A DNA stretch of 64,000 nucleotides from Flavobacterium restrictum (GCF_007097245.1 NZ_VJZT01000005.1:124001-188000), one strand, 5' to 3'. Counted from the stretch's first letter, positions 9,417 to 20,117 are shown. Program-made: numbers and translations. Notes: generated from the letters alone by a model not told the origin.

Positions 9417-12251
9417 ATGAGAGTGTATTTACTTTTTTTGTCATTGTTTTTTTGCAGCATAACCTTTGCTCAAAATTCAATTTCAGGTACTGTTACTGAC
9501 GGTAACAACCAGCCTATTCCAGGCGCAAATATCAAAGTGGTAGGCGACGCTGCTACTACTGTGAGTGATATTGATGGAAAATTTACGTTAAGTTTAACCA
9601 AGACATTACCACTTACGCTTGAAATTACAAGTGTAGGATTTGGTTCTCAAAAAGTAAACGTAAAATCAAGTAATCAAAAAGTAAATGTAAAGTTGACTGA
9701 TGAGGAAACCAAGCTTAATGAAGTGGTTGTATCGGCTTCGAGAACTCCCGAAAGAGTTTTGGAATCGCCAGTTACCATTGAAAGAATGGGAATTGCCGAA
9801 ATCAAGAAATCAGCTTCCCCAAGTTTTTATGATGGACTAGAAAACTTAAAAGAAGTCCAAATGAATACCAGTAGTTTGAGTTTTAAATCCATCAACACTC
9901 GTGGTTTTGCAACGGTTGCGAACACTCGTTTTATGCAATTGGTGGACGGTATGGACAACTCTTCGCCTTTGTTGAATTTTGTTTTAGGAAACATGATTGG
10001 TGTTTCGGAAATTGATGTTCAAAGCGTGGAGTTATTGCCAGGAGCGTCTTCGGCTTTATATGGAGCCAATGCTTTTAACGGAATTTTATTCATGAACAGC
10101 AAAAGCCCTTTTACAAGCCCTGGTATTACCGCTTATGCAAAATATGGACAAACAAGCCAAAAAGCCGCAGGATCAAACGATTACATAGATTACGGGATAC
10201 GTATGGCAGCGGTTTTTAGTCCAAAATTAGCGGGTAAAGTTAATTTTACCTACATGCGAGGAACGGATTGGTATGCAACTAATTATGATGACAAAACAGT
10301 AGCAGGACGCGATAGAAGCCATGTCAACTATGATGGTATCAACGTATATGGAGATGAGGTTTCTACCAATCTTAAAGGAGTTGGACAATCATTAGCATCA
10401 TTGGGTTTGATACCTGCGGGAGCTGTTAATTTATTGCCTAATTATAATGTGAGTAGAACAGGATACAATGAGGTAGATTTAACTGACAATAAAGCAAGTA
10501 ATACCAAAATTGATTTCTCCCTTCACTACCGTCCTTTTGGCAACGAAAATGTAGAAGTGATTTGGCAAAGTAAATTTGGTTTTGGTAACGCAGTCTACCA
10601 AGGAGCAAATCGCTATTATTTGAACAACTTTTTTATGCAACAACATAAATTAGAGATTAAAGGTAAAAATTTCTTTGTAAGAGGGTATACAACCACTGAA
10701 GATGGCGGAAAATCATACGACATGCTTTTTACAGGGATTAATATCAACAGAAAATGGAAAGACGATAAAACTTGGTTTGGTCAATATGCAGGAGCTTATA
10801 TTCAATCTACATTGGCGGGTATGACTCCAGAAAATGCGCATATTATAGCAAGAAACACAGCAGATACAGGACGTTTTTTACCTGGAAGTGCAGAGTTCAA
10901 AAATGCGTTTAACCAAGTGACTACAGAAGCCAGTGTGCTTACGGGTTCAAAATTGGTTGATAATTCCAAAATTTACCATTCAGACGCTAATTATAATTTC
11001 AAAGACCTGATTAAATTTGCCGAAATTCAAGTAGGAGGTTCTTATAGATTGTATGAATTGAATTCACACGGAAGAATTTATACCGATGCTAATGGTCCAA
11101 TAAATTATAATGAATACGGTGCTTACACGCAGTTGACCAAAAAATTCATGGACGATAGATTGAAATTTACAGGATCTATTCGTTATGACAAATCCAAAAA
11201 CTTTGATGGTAACTTTTCGCCAAGAGTATCTTTTGTTTACTCTGGAGGAGAAAGTAGAAAACACAATTTCAGAACCTCTTTTCAAACAGGTTTCAGAAAC
11301 CCATCAACACAAGATCAATACATAGGTTTCAATGTAGGAAGTGCTATCTTATTAGGTTCAGCTCCTGATAATTTAACTAGATTTAGTGAGACTTTGCCTG
11401 TTTCAACCGCAGTTGGTCAAGCTTTGGCAGGAGGAACATCCGTAACTATTACAGGCTTAAATGCGTATAATAATTCATATACGGCATCATCAGTTGGAGC
11501 ATTTAGTGCTTTGGCAGGAAGTAATCCTATTGCGGCTTCAGCATTGTTACGAAAAACAAACATCAACTTTGTTAAACCAGAACAAGTAAAAGCTTTTGAG
11601 GTAGGATACCGCTCTTTTATAGATGGCGTATCAGTTGATATTAATGGGTATTACAATATTTATAATGATTTTATTGGAAATCTAAATGTAGTGGCACCTT
11701 TGTATGGTAAAACACAAGATGCTCCAAATCCTTTGGCTGGTGCAGCTGATGGTGGCGCACAAACGTTGCATGCTTTGCAAACAGGAAACTACAGAGCGTT
11801 TCAACTGTATACCAATACGGATGTTGAAATCAAATCACTTGGTTTTGGTTTAGGTCTTTCGAAAAAAGTGTACAAAGATTTTGAAGTAGGTGTAAACTAT
11901 AATTATGCCGAATTTAATTTTGATCAAGCCAAAGACCCAAGTTTTGAAGCAGGATTCAATACTCCTAAACACAGAGTAAAAGCCTCGTTTGGAAACGAAA
12001 AATTGTTACCAAATTTTGGTTTCAATGTAAGCGCAAGATGGAACAGTGAATACCTGTGGCAGTCATCAATGGTAGATGGAATGGTTGATGCCGCTACAGT
12101 AGTAGATGCTCAAATAAACTACAACCTTCCAAAATTGAAATCGACATTAAAAATAGGTGCTGCAAACATTGGCGGAAAAGAATATGCTCAAGTACTTGGT
12201 GCAGGTTTAATTGGGCAACAGTATTTTGCTTCTTGGACTATCAATCCGTAA
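9417..12251 (+). CDS. TonB-dependent outer-membrane receptor
   Basis: The 944-residue protein has a signal peptide (cleavage after TFA), a carboxypeptidase-regulatory-like domain at about residues 20-105 (SISGTVTDGNNQPIPGANI), a plug domain at about 110-240 (INTRGFATVANTRFMQLVDGM) and a C-terminal 22-strand barrel. It would import a substrate across the outer membrane using TonB energy. There is no SusD partner. The next gene, 28 bp downstream, encodes a GDSL lipoprotein, so the likely cargo is an acylated or lipid-like compound released by that hydrolase (inference). Substrate unknown. Confidence 0.9.
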   Translation: MRVYLLFLSLFFCSITFAQNSISGTVTDGNNQPIPGANIKVVGDAATTVSDIDGKFTLSLTKTLPLTLEITSVGFGSQKVNVKSSNQKVNVKLTDEETKLNEVVVSASRTPERVLESPVTIERMGIAEIKKSASPSFYDGLENLKEVQMNTSSLSFKSINTRGFATVANTRFMQLVDGMDNSSPLLNFVLGNMIGVSEIDVQSVELLPGASSALYGANAFNGILFMNSKSPFTSPGITAYAKYGQTSQKAAGSNDYIDYGIRMAAVFSPKLAGKVNFTYMRGTDWYATNYDDKTVAGRDRSHVNYDGINVYGDEVSTNLKGVGQSLASLGLIPAGAVNLLPNYNVSRTGYNEVDLTDNKASNTKIDFSLHYRPFGNENVEVIWQSKFGFGNAVYQGANRYYLNNFFMQQHKLEIKGKNFFVRGYTTTEDGGKSYDMLFTGININRKWKDDKTWFGQYAGAYIQSTLAGMTPENAHIIARNTADTGRFLPGSAEFKNAFNQVTTEASVLTGSKLVDNSKIYHSDANYNFKDLIKFAEIQVGGSYRLYELNSHGRIYTDANGPINYNEYGAYTQLTKKFMDDRLKFTGSIRYDKSKNFDGNFSPRVSFVYSGGESRKHNFRTSFQTGFRNPSTQDQYIGFNVGSAILLGSAPDNLTRFSETLPVSTAVGQALAGGTSVTITGLNAYNNSYTASSVGAFSALAGSNPIAASALLRKTNINFVKPEQVKAFEVGYRSFIDGVSVDINGYYNIYNDFIGNLNVVAPLYGKTQDAPNPLAGAADGGAQTLHALQTGNYRAFQLYTNTDVEIKSLGFGLGLSKKVYKDFEVGVNYNYAEFNFDQAKDPSFEAGFNTPKHRVKASFGNEKLLPNFGFNVSARWNSEYLWQSSMVDGMVDAATVVDAQINYNLPKLKSTLKIGAANIGGKEYAQVLGAGLIGQQYFASWTINP

Positions 12252-12279
12252 TTGAGTCAATAATTAAAAAAAAATAAAA

Positions 12280-13746
12280 ATGATAAAAAATTTCAAATGG
12301 CTACTACTAGTTTCTTTAAGCTTTGTAGCATGTAATAACGATGATAATACTGCGGTTGTAGAAGAGCCAGTATCACCAGGAACGGCAGTTTTTACTAAAT
12401 ATGTTGCTTTGGGAGATTCATTTGCTGCAGGATATAGTGATGGAGCACTTTTCAAAAAAGGGCAGGACGGATCTTATGCTGCGATATTAGCACAACAATT
12501 TGCCGAAGCCGGTGGAGGAGAGTTCAAAACACCGTATATGGCTGACAATTTAGGCGGTTTGTTGTTGGGCGGAAATGTAATTGCAGGAACACGTTTGTAT
12601 TTTAACGGATCAGCTCCAGTAGCAGTAGCAGGAAAACCAACTACCGAAGTGACTACAAAAATCACAGGTCCTTTTAACAACCTAGGTGTACCAGGAGCCA
12701 AAAGTTACCATCTTGTTGCGCCAGGATATGGCAATGTAGCAGGAGTAGCTATAGGGAAAGCCAATCCGTATTATGCTCGTTTTGCAACCTCTGCAACCAC
12801 TACTGTTCTAGCCGATGCCTTGGCGCAAAGCCCAACCTTTTTCTCTTTATGGATAGGAGGGAATGATGTTTTAGGTTATGCAACTTCTGGTGGAATTGGT
12901 GTAAACCAAACAGGAAATTTAAATCCAGCTACTTATGGTGGAAATGACATTACAGATCCTAACGTTTTTGCAAGTGTGTATGCTAGTTTAGTGACCAATT
13001 TGACAGCCAATGGTGCCAAAGGAGTGGTGGCCAACCTTCCTTACGTAACAGGATTACCTTATTTCACAACCGTTCCTTATAATCCAGTACCGTTAACTGC
13101 GGCAGTTGCTACGCAATTAAATGCAGGGTATGCTAAATACAATGGAGGACTATTATTTGCGGCTTCAAAAGGGTTAATTACCGCTGCCGAAGCTACCAAG
13201 AGAACCATAACTTTTGCAGCAGGCGCAAATGCTGTTGTGATTGAAGATAGTTATTTGACCAATTTAGCCGCTTACGGTATCCCATCGTATAGACAAGCAA
13301 CCAATGAGGATTTAATGGTATTGACCTCTAGAACTGTTATTGGTACTGCAGTAGGAGGAGACCCAACCAAAGTAAATGGTGTTTCGGTGCCCTTGGCAGA
13401 CCAATGGGTTTTGACCAAAGACGAAATTGCCGAAGTAAAAGCAGCTACAGATGCTTACAATGTTACCATAAAAGCAATCGCTGACTCAAAAGGATTGGCT
13501 TTTGTAGATACAAAAGCCATGATGGCACAATTATCTACAGGAGGAATCGTGCAAAACAGCTTTACGCTAACATCAACCTATGTTACGGGTGGTGCTTTTT
13601 CTTTAGACGGTGTGCATCCTAGTCCTAGAGGATATGCCTTAATAGCCAATGCTTTTACAGCGGCAATCAATGCAAAATACACTTCAACGTTGAAAAATGT
13701 TGATTTAGGTTTGTATCGCATTTTATACCCAGCCACTTTAGAATAA
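12280..13746 (+). CDS. SGNH/GDSL-family lipoprotein hydrolase
   Basis: The 488-residue protein has a lipobox ending SFVAC (Cys at residue 18). Its GDSL blocks are readable: block I YVALGDSFAAGY near residue 43 with the nucleophile serine, block III IGGNDVLG near residue 192, and block V DGVHPSPRGY near residue 447 with the catalytic Asp and His. It is therefore probably an active esterase or lipase on the cell surface. The long inserts between blocks make it larger than typical 200-250-residue GDSL enzymes. It forms a two-gene unit with the TonB receptor and is followed by a terminator. Confidence 0.88.
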   Translation: MIKNFKWLLLVSLSFVACNNDDNTAVVEEPVSPGTAVFTKYVALGDSFAAGYSDGALFKKGQDGSYAAILAQQFAEAGGGEFKTPYMADNLGGLLLGGNVIAGTRLYFNGSAPVAVAGKPTTEVTTKITGPFNNLGVPGAKSYHLVAPGYGNVAGVAIGKANPYYARFATSATTTVLADALAQSPTFFSLWIGGNDVLGYATSGGIGVNQTGNLNPATYGGNDITDPNVFASVYASLVTNLTANGAKGVVANLPYVTGLPYFTTVPYNPVPLTAAVATQLNAGYAKYNGGLLFAASKGLITAAEATKRTITFAAGANAVVIEDSYLTNLAAYGIPSYRQATNEDLMVLTSRTVIGTAVGGDPTKVNGVSVPLADQWVLTKDEIAEVKAATDAYNVTIKAIADSKGLAFVDTKAMMAQLSTGGIVQNSFTLTSTYVTGGAFSLDGVHPSPRGYALIANAFTAAINAKYTSTLKNVDLGLYRILYPATLE

Positions 13747-13769
13747 AAAATTTAGATCACAAGAATAAG

Positions 13770-13799
13770 CCACCCGTTTCATTACGTGGTGGTTTTTTT
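13770..13799 (+). terminator. Terminator after the GDSL lipoprotein gene
   Basis: CCACCCGT pairs with ACG-T-GGTGG, with one bulged T and a loop TTCATT, followed by seven T residues. It begins 24 bases after the stop codon. Confidence 0.8.
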
Positions 13800-13887
13800 G
13801 TTTTCAAAAAATTCTACTTTATCAACGGTTTAGAAAGCGTTTATAAACAATTCTTTAAAATTATTCTATTTTTTATAAAAAAAATTA

Positions 13888-13917
13888 TTGATTTTATATT
13901 TTAAAAAATTATCTTTG
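13888..13917 (+). promoter_or_regulatory. atpD promoter (-33 TTG, -7 TATCTTTG)
   Basis: A TTG is followed after exactly 19 bases by TATCTTTG, which fits the two-part Bacteroidota promoter consensus. Transcription would start near 13924, giving a leader of about 55 nt before atpD. Confidence 0.75.
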
Positions 13918-13975
13918 CACTCTTAAAAAAGAGGTATTTTCAATAAACCTAAATAGCTATTTAATAAACACATAA

Positions 13976-15490
<1,515 letters not shown>

Positions 15491-15493
15491 AAA

Positions 15494-15561
15494 ATAATTA
15501 TGAATTGTGAATTATGAATTGAGCAGTGCTTACATAATTTATAATTCATAACTCATAACTC
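15494..15561. repeat. Inverted repeat in the atpD-atpC spacer
   Basis: The 78-bp spacer consists almost entirely of TTATGAATT-type words on the left (about 15494-15523) and their complements, such as AATTCATAACTCATAA, on the right (about 15534-15561). In RNA they can fold into one long imperfect hairpin. It lies between two genes whose products are needed at 3:1 stoichiometry. Confidence 0.6.
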
Positions 15562-15568
15562 AAAAAAT

Positions 15569-15850
15569 ATGATTTTAGAAATAGTATCGCCAGAGGCAAA
15601 ATTATTTTCAGGCGAAGTTACTTCGGTATCGCTTCCTGGAGTTGATGGAGCATTTCAAATTTTAAACAATCACGCACCAATTGTTTCGTTGTTAAAAAAA
15701 GGAACAATTAAAATAGCGGCTCTTTCGTTTGATTTTCCTGCTGAAAGTGAAAACAAGTTTGTCAAAGTGACCAATCAATTGTACACTTTGGATATTGCAT
15801 CAGGAACTATTGAAATGAAAGATAATAAAGTAATTGTTTTAGCTGACTAA
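15569..15850 (+). CDS. atpC: F1F0 ATP synthase epsilon subunit
   Basis: The 93-residue protein is the short form of epsilon: it has the N-terminal beta-sandwich (MILEIVSPEAKLFSGEVTSVSLPGVDGAFQIL region with the family motif G-x-F-x-I-L-x-x-H-A-P) and lacks the C-terminal helical hairpin that carries the inhibitory function in E. coli. Rotor function should be retained but epsilon-type inhibition is probably absent. It follows atpD on the same strand and ends just before a strong terminator. Confidence 0.95.
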   Translation: MILEIVSPEAKLFSGEVTSVSLPGVDGAFQILNNHAPIVSLLKKGTIKIAALSFDFPAESENKFVKVTNQLYTLDIASGTIEMKDNKVIVLAD

Positions 15851-15870
15851 AACAATGCAATCCAAAAAAA

Positions 15871-15902
15871 GAGGCTGTTCGATAAGAACAGCCTCTTTTT
15901 TT
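15871..15902. terminator. Bidirectional terminator between atpC and the serine hydrolase gene
   Basis: A perfect 10-bp stem, GAGGCTGTTC with GAACAGCCTC, has a five-base loop and is flanked by an A run on the left and a T run on the right, so it can stop both convergent transcripts. Confidence 0.9.
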
Positions 15903-15935
15903 TATAATTGTTTTTTAGAAAAAGATCACTAAAAG

Positions 15936-17282
15936 TTACTTCTTTACACTGCTCACAATGCCACGCAACAATGCATTGAAATCGAAACCAGGATTTTCCT
16001 TTAATCCCATGCGGACAATAACCAAATCCAAGGAAGGAATTATCGCTACCATTTGCCCTTGAAAACCGCTACAATAATACATTTCACGAGGAACATCAGG
16101 GAATTTTCCGCCTGCATTGAGCCAAAATTGTGCCCCATACGCCCCGTTGGAAGTAGGAGTTGGCGTTCTCACGTAATTGACCCAATTTTCGGACAGGATT
16201 TGTTTGCCGTTCCAATTCCCTTTGTGCAAATACAACAATCCTAATTTTGACCAATCCCGCGTGGTCGCCCAACCGTAGGACGATCCTACATAATTTCCTG
16301 CCATATCGGTTTCAATTAGCATCGAGTGCATGCCTATTTTGTCTATTAAAGCCGAATACCAAAAATCTAAATATTCTTGATGTGTAGGGAACTGTTTTCT
16401 CAAAATTCCCGACAATAAATTGGTCGTTCCCGAGGAATAATTCCAATGTGTATTGGGTCTAAATGAAGCGGGTTTTTGCAGTTGCGATTGCGTCATGTCT
16501 TCGGCTTGGAACAGCATTTGGGTCGCATCGCATATTTTATCGTATTGCTCCTCCCATGCTAAACCGGAATTCATGTGCAATAAATCGCTAGTAGTGATTT
16601 TCTTTCTATCGTCATTTTGCCATTCGGGGATGGGTGCGGGTTTGTTAATGTCGAATTTTCCTTGTTGTTGCAGTACGCCAAACAGGGTTCCCGTCACACT
16701 TTTGGTCATGGACCAGCCTAGGATTTTGCTATTTTTGTCAAAACCAGTATCGTATTTTTCTCCAATGATTTTGTTTTTGTAAAGGACTAGAATGGAGCGG
16801 GTTCGTTTCTTTTTTTGGTTATTGGTGTCAAAAGCATTGGCGACAGCCGCCTTCAATCGAGTGTAATCGATGTTTTTAAAAACCGTGTCTTTGGGTTCGT
16901 TATCGCCATAGGGAAAAGGCAAATCCGAAATGGTTTTTGTCCTTTTGGGAACTTCATAGGGCTTTGAAACATCAAAATCGGCGTTGATTAATGTCGCTCC
17001 TAAACCCGCTCTATAAATGGCTTTTCGTTCTTTCAAACCATAAACTGCTGCCGTTGCTGATTGTGCAGCGTCGTCAATTTTATTTTTAGCCAAACCAATA
17101 AGCGGAATATCATTGTCGCTTTTTTCGATCAGTTCCTTCGAGCGATGGTCTATAAAATGTCCCGAGGCAATACTTTTGGCCGAAAAGCCAGAAATTAAAT
17201 CCAACTTGGGATAGGTGGTGTATCCAAAATAAAGTAAAAAAACTAAAATTGCTAAACCAATAACTTGGACTATTTTTTTCAT
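15936..17282 (-). CDS. Beta-lactamase-family serine hydrolase (membrane-anchored or exported)
   Basis: The protein has an N-terminal hydrophobic segment after MKK, then a serine beta-lactamase/DD-peptidase-like fold. The active-site SxxK appears as GWSMTKSV near residue 195, and the YxS/N element as WNYSSGTTNLL near residue 282; the closest described type is 6-aminohexanoate-dimer hydrolase/esterase EstB. The physiological substrate cannot be told. I chose the ATG at 17280-17282 because it starts directly at the signal segment; an upstream in-frame start at 17345 would add 21 residues without a domain. It is convergent with atpC and stands alone. Confidence 0.82.
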   Translation of the reverse strand: MKKIVQVIGLAILVFLLYFGYTTYPKLDLISGFSAKSIASGHFIDHRSKELIEKSDNDIPLIGLAKNKIDDAAQSATAAVYGLKERKAIYRAGLGATLINADFDVSKPYEVPKRTKTISDLPFPYGDNEPKDTVFKNIDYTRLKAAVANAFDTNNQKKKRTRSILVLYKNKIIGEKYDTGFDKNSKILGWSMTKSVTGTLFGVLQQQGKFDINKPAPIPEWQNDDRKKITTSDLLHMNSGLAWEEQYDKICDATQMLFQAEDMTQSQLQKPASFRPNTHWNYSSGTTNLLSGILRKQFPTHQEYLDFWYSALIDKIGMHSMLIETDMAGNYVGSSYGWATTRDWSKLGLLYLHKGNWNGKQILSENWVNYVRTPTPTSNGAYGAQFWLNAGGKFPDVPREMYYCSGFQGQMVAIIPSLDLVIVRMGLKENPGFDFNALLRGIVSSVKK

Positions 17283-17390
17283 AACTATTAAATTTACAGC
17301 AATGTAGTAAAAAGGTGCTAATGTTTTGATGCGGGTGTGCAACAAATTGATTTTACCAACTATATTAAAACACTGTTTTTGTTTTTTTAA

Positions 17391-17800
17391 CCATGTAAGG
17401 CATTTAAGGTCATGTAAGTTTGCTGTTTGCCGTTGGTTTAATTTGTTTTAAATACCACAAAACCTTTGTATTTAAACTTATATGACCTTAAATGCCTTAA
17501 ATGGTGAATGATTGTGTACTATTTTTATTTTTGAGATTTTCAGCCCATGTAAGTTTGCTGTTTGCCGTTGGTTTAATTTGTTTTAGATACCAAAACCTTT
17601 GTATTTAAACTTATATGACCAAATGCCTTATATGGTGAATGTTTTTGCAATACTATTTTTATTTTTTAGATTTCAGCCCATATAGGGTTGCTGTTTGCCG
17701 TTGGTTTAATTTGTGTTAGATACCAAAACCTTTGTATTCAGGCTTATATGACCTTAAATACCTTATATGGTGAATGATTTTGCAATACTATTTTTTTTTG
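17391..17800. repeat. Three tandem copies of a ~134-bp non-coding repeat with inverted arms
   Basis: The block shared by all copies (TTGCTGTTTGCCGTTGG then TTTAATTTG) starts at about 17411, 17546 and 17679, giving periods of 135 and 133 bp. In the first copy the left arm (17391-17420, CCATGTAAGGCATTTAAGG then TCATGTAAGTTT) is complementary to a right arm near 17475-17505 (AAACTTATATGACC then TTAAATGCCTTAAATGG), so the unit can form a long stem. The other copies keep shortened arms. No ORF. It separates the serine hydrolase gene from sufS. Confidence 0.85.
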
Positions 17801-17951
17801 AAATAAAAAATGAGGCAATTTGTCGTAGATCCTTTTTAAACTGTTAATAAGTTGCCCCCAAATTAAATGCAAGCGTGTATTTTATAAATTACAAATGGAC
17901 AACAGGCGATTTTATTAACAACTGTTTGCTAAAAATTACGTTCCATTTCAC

Positions 17952-17959
17952 TACTTTTG
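17952..17959 (+). promoter_or_regulatory. sufS promoter (-7 box)
   Basis: TACTTTTG is an exact TAnnTTTG match 34 bases before the sufS ATG at 17986. A TTTG at 17925-17928 is a possible but long-spaced -33 element. It lies downstream of the triplicated repeat, so the suf group has its own promoter. Confidence 0.6.
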
Positions 17960-17985
17960 TATTTAGAAAAATTCTAAATAAAGTC

Positions 17986-19200
17986 ATGTTAGATCTTCAA
18001 AAAATAAGAGCCGATTTTCCGATACTTTCACAAACCGTAAACGGAAAACCATTAGTCTATTTCGATAATGGTGCTACCTCGCAAAAACCACAAATTGTGA
18101 TTGATGCCATAGCTACCTATTACCAAGAAATAAATGCCAATATTCATCGTGGCGTACATACGTTGAGCCGACTCGCAACGGATGCCTATGAGGAATCTCG
18201 TGGCAAAATTCAAAACCATATCAATGCGAAATTAGCCTGCGAAGTCCTCTTTACTTCGGGAACCACACACGGCATAAATTTAGTCGCCCACGGTTTTGCT
18301 TCTTTTTTAAAACCCGGCGATGAAGTCCTTGTTTCGGCATTAGAACACCACAGCAATATTGTGCCTTGGCAAATGCTATGTGAGAAAACAGGAGCCACGT
18401 TACGCGTGATTCCGATGAATGAAAACGGTGAATTGATTATTGATGAATTCGATAAATTACTTTCCGAAAAAACCAAAATCGTTACCGTAAATCACATTTC
18501 GAATGCGTTGGGAACTATTAATCCTATTGCGTATATGATTGACAAAGCCCATCAAGTTGGTGCCGCCGTTTTGATCGATGGGGCGCAAGCCGTACCGCAC
18601 TTAAAGCCGGATGTGCAAGCCTTGGATTGTGATTTTTATGTGTTTTCAGGACATAAAATATGTGGGCCAACAGGCACAGGAATTTTGTATGGGAAAGAAG
18701 AATGGCTCAACAAATTACCGCCCTATCAAGGAGGTGGCGAAATGATTAAGGAAGTAACTTTTGAAAAAACGACCTATGCGGATTTGCCTCATAAATTCGA
18801 AGCGGGAACGCCTAATATTGCTGGCGGAATTGTGCTAGGAACCGCCATAGATTATATGAATTCTATTGGGTTTGATAACATTCAAGAGCAAGAATTAGCA
18901 TTACTAGACTACGCCACAAAACGGTTATTAGAAATTGATGGATTGAAAATTTTTGGCACTGCCAAAGCCAAAACTTCGGTTGTTTCGTTTAACATCGAAG
19001 GGATTCATCCTTATGATATAGGCACTATAATTGACAAATTAGGAATAGCCGTAAGAACGGGTCACCATTGTGCGCAACCGATTATGAATTTTTTCAATAT
19101 TCCCGGCACCATTCGCGCTTCATTTGCTTTTTACAACACCAAAGAAGAAATTGATGTTATGGTTGAAGCCGTGAAAAAAGCCAAAATGATGTTGTCTTAA
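17986..19200 (+). CDS. sufS: Cysteine desulfurase SufS
   Basis: SufS is a PLP enzyme that takes sulfur from cysteine for Fe-S cluster assembly and passes it to SufE. The PLP lysine is in FSGHKICGPTG (about residue 224) and the persulfide cysteine in RTGHHCAQP (about residue 362). I start it at the ATG at 17986 (MLDLQKIRADFP), the normal family N-terminus; an in-frame start at 17875 would add 37 residues upstream of the -7 box. It heads a close-packed series containing sufE and a sufT-like gene. sufBCD are not in the window. Confidence 0.96.
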   Translation: MLDLQKIRADFPILSQTVNGKPLVYFDNGATSQKPQIVIDAIATYYQEINANIHRGVHTLSRLATDAYEESRGKIQNHINAKLACEVLFTSGTTHGINLVAHGFASFLKPGDEVLVSALEHHSNIVPWQMLCEKTGATLRVIPMNENGELIIDEFDKLLSEKTKIVTVNHISNALGTINPIAYMIDKAHQVGAAVLIDGAQAVPHLKPDVQALDCDFYVFSGHKICGPTGTGILYGKEEWLNKLPPYQGGGEMIKEVTFEKTTYADLPHKFEAGTPNIAGGIVLGTAIDYMNSIGFDNIQEQELALLDYATKRLLEIDGLKIFGTAKAKTSVVSFNIEGIHPYDIGTIIDKLGIAVRTGHHCAQPIMNFFNIPGTIRASFAFYNTKEEIDVMVEAVKKAKMMLS

Positions 19201-19211
19201 AATCCTAAATT

Positions 19212-19637
19212 ATGAAAATAGTATCTTTGCTGCTGTTGACGCTTTTTTTTGCAAAAGGATGTACCAATCAAAATAAAATCGACATGAGTACCGCTTCAAT
19301 CGAATACAATACCGTGACGAGAGGTTCGAATAAAACGATTCTAGTCGAAAACCAAACGGTTGCTGTTTCTAGCAAAAGAGGTGAAAAATCCCTTCCAACC
19401 CCAATTTCGGATGCCGATTGGAAGCTCTTGGTTGCTGAATTCCAAAAATTGAATTTAGAAGGCATTCCAAATTTGAAAGCACCCACCGAAAAACGATTTT
19501 ATGACGGTGCCGCCATTGCCAATTTAAAAATAAAATACCAAGGAAAAACATATGAAACCAAAGGATTTGACCATGGTTTTCCGCCACAAGAAATCGAAAA
19601 AATAGTGACCCAAATAGTTTCCTTTACCCAAAAATAA
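19212..19637 (+). CDS. Small lipoprotein of unknown function
   Basis: The 141-residue product has a lipobox (LFFAKGC, Cys at residue 17) and no catalytic motif that I recognise. It lies 11 bp after sufS and 1 bp before sufE, so it is certainly co-transcribed with them, although a lipidated envelope protein has no obvious part in cytosolic Fe-S assembly. Probably an insertion into the suf series that kept the reading order. Confidence 0.75.
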   Translation: MKIVSLLLLTLFFAKGCTNQNKIDMSTASIEYNTVTRGSNKTILVENQTVAVSSKRGEKSLPTPISDADWKLLVAEFQKLNLEGIPNLKAPTEKRFYDGAAIANLKIKYQGKTYETKGFDHGFPPQEIEKIVTQIVSFTQK

Positions 19638-19638
19638 A

Positions 19639-20058
19639 ATGACAATACAAGAAATACAAAACGATATCATAGCCGAATTTTCGATGTTTGACGATTGGAT
19701 GCAACGCTACGAATACATTATTGATTTAGGAAAAGGCTTGCCGTTAATCAAGGAAGAGGCAAAAACCGATGCCAATCTCATCAAAGGATGCCAATCGAAA
19801 GTGTGGCTGCAAGGCGAACAAAAAGACGACCAAATTGTTTTCACCGCCGATAGCGATGCCATTTTGACCAAAGGAATAATAGCTATCCTGATTCGGACTT
19901 TTTCGAATCAAAAAGCAATGGATATTTTAAACGCCAACATGGATTTTATTGATGAAATTGGTTTAAAAGAACACCTGTCGCCAACAAGAGCCAATGGTTT
20001 GGTATCGATGATAAAAAATATAAAAATGTATGCCTTGGCATTTAATGCAAAAAAATAA
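19639..20058 (+). CDS. sufE: Cysteine desulfuration protein SufE
   Basis: SufE accepts the persulfide sulfur from SufS and enhances its activity. The 139-residue protein carries the acceptor cysteine in LIKGCQSKVWL near residue 51 and the family ending MIKNIKMYAL. It starts one base after the lipoprotein gene's stop and lies close to sufS, its partner. Confidence 0.95.
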   Translation: MTIQEIQNDIIAEFSMFDDWMQRYEYIIDLGKGLPLIKEEAKTDANLIKGCQSKVWLQGEQKDDQIVFTADSDAILTKGIIAILIRTFSNQKAMDILNANMDFIDEIGLKEHLSPTRANGLVSMIKNIKMYALAFNAKK

Positions 20059-20078
20059 TTTCAAAATAAAATAGTTGA

Positions 20079-20117
20079 CCACTACCATATATGACCTTCA
20101 ATGTCTTATATGGTTCA
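20079..20117. repeat. Short relative of the repeat at 17391-17800
   Basis: ACCATATATGACCTTCAATG and then TCTTATATGGT form an imperfect inverted repeat with the same words as the arms of the triplicated element before sufS (TATGACCTT, TTATATGG). It lies in the gap between sufE and the sufT-like gene and overlaps a spurious upstream ATG at 20101. Confidence 0.6.

Noticed and set aside
17391..17800. Triplicated repeats as a CRISPR array
   Set aside because: Units are about 134 bp and nearly identical throughout, without short repeats and unique spacers; no cas genes are present.
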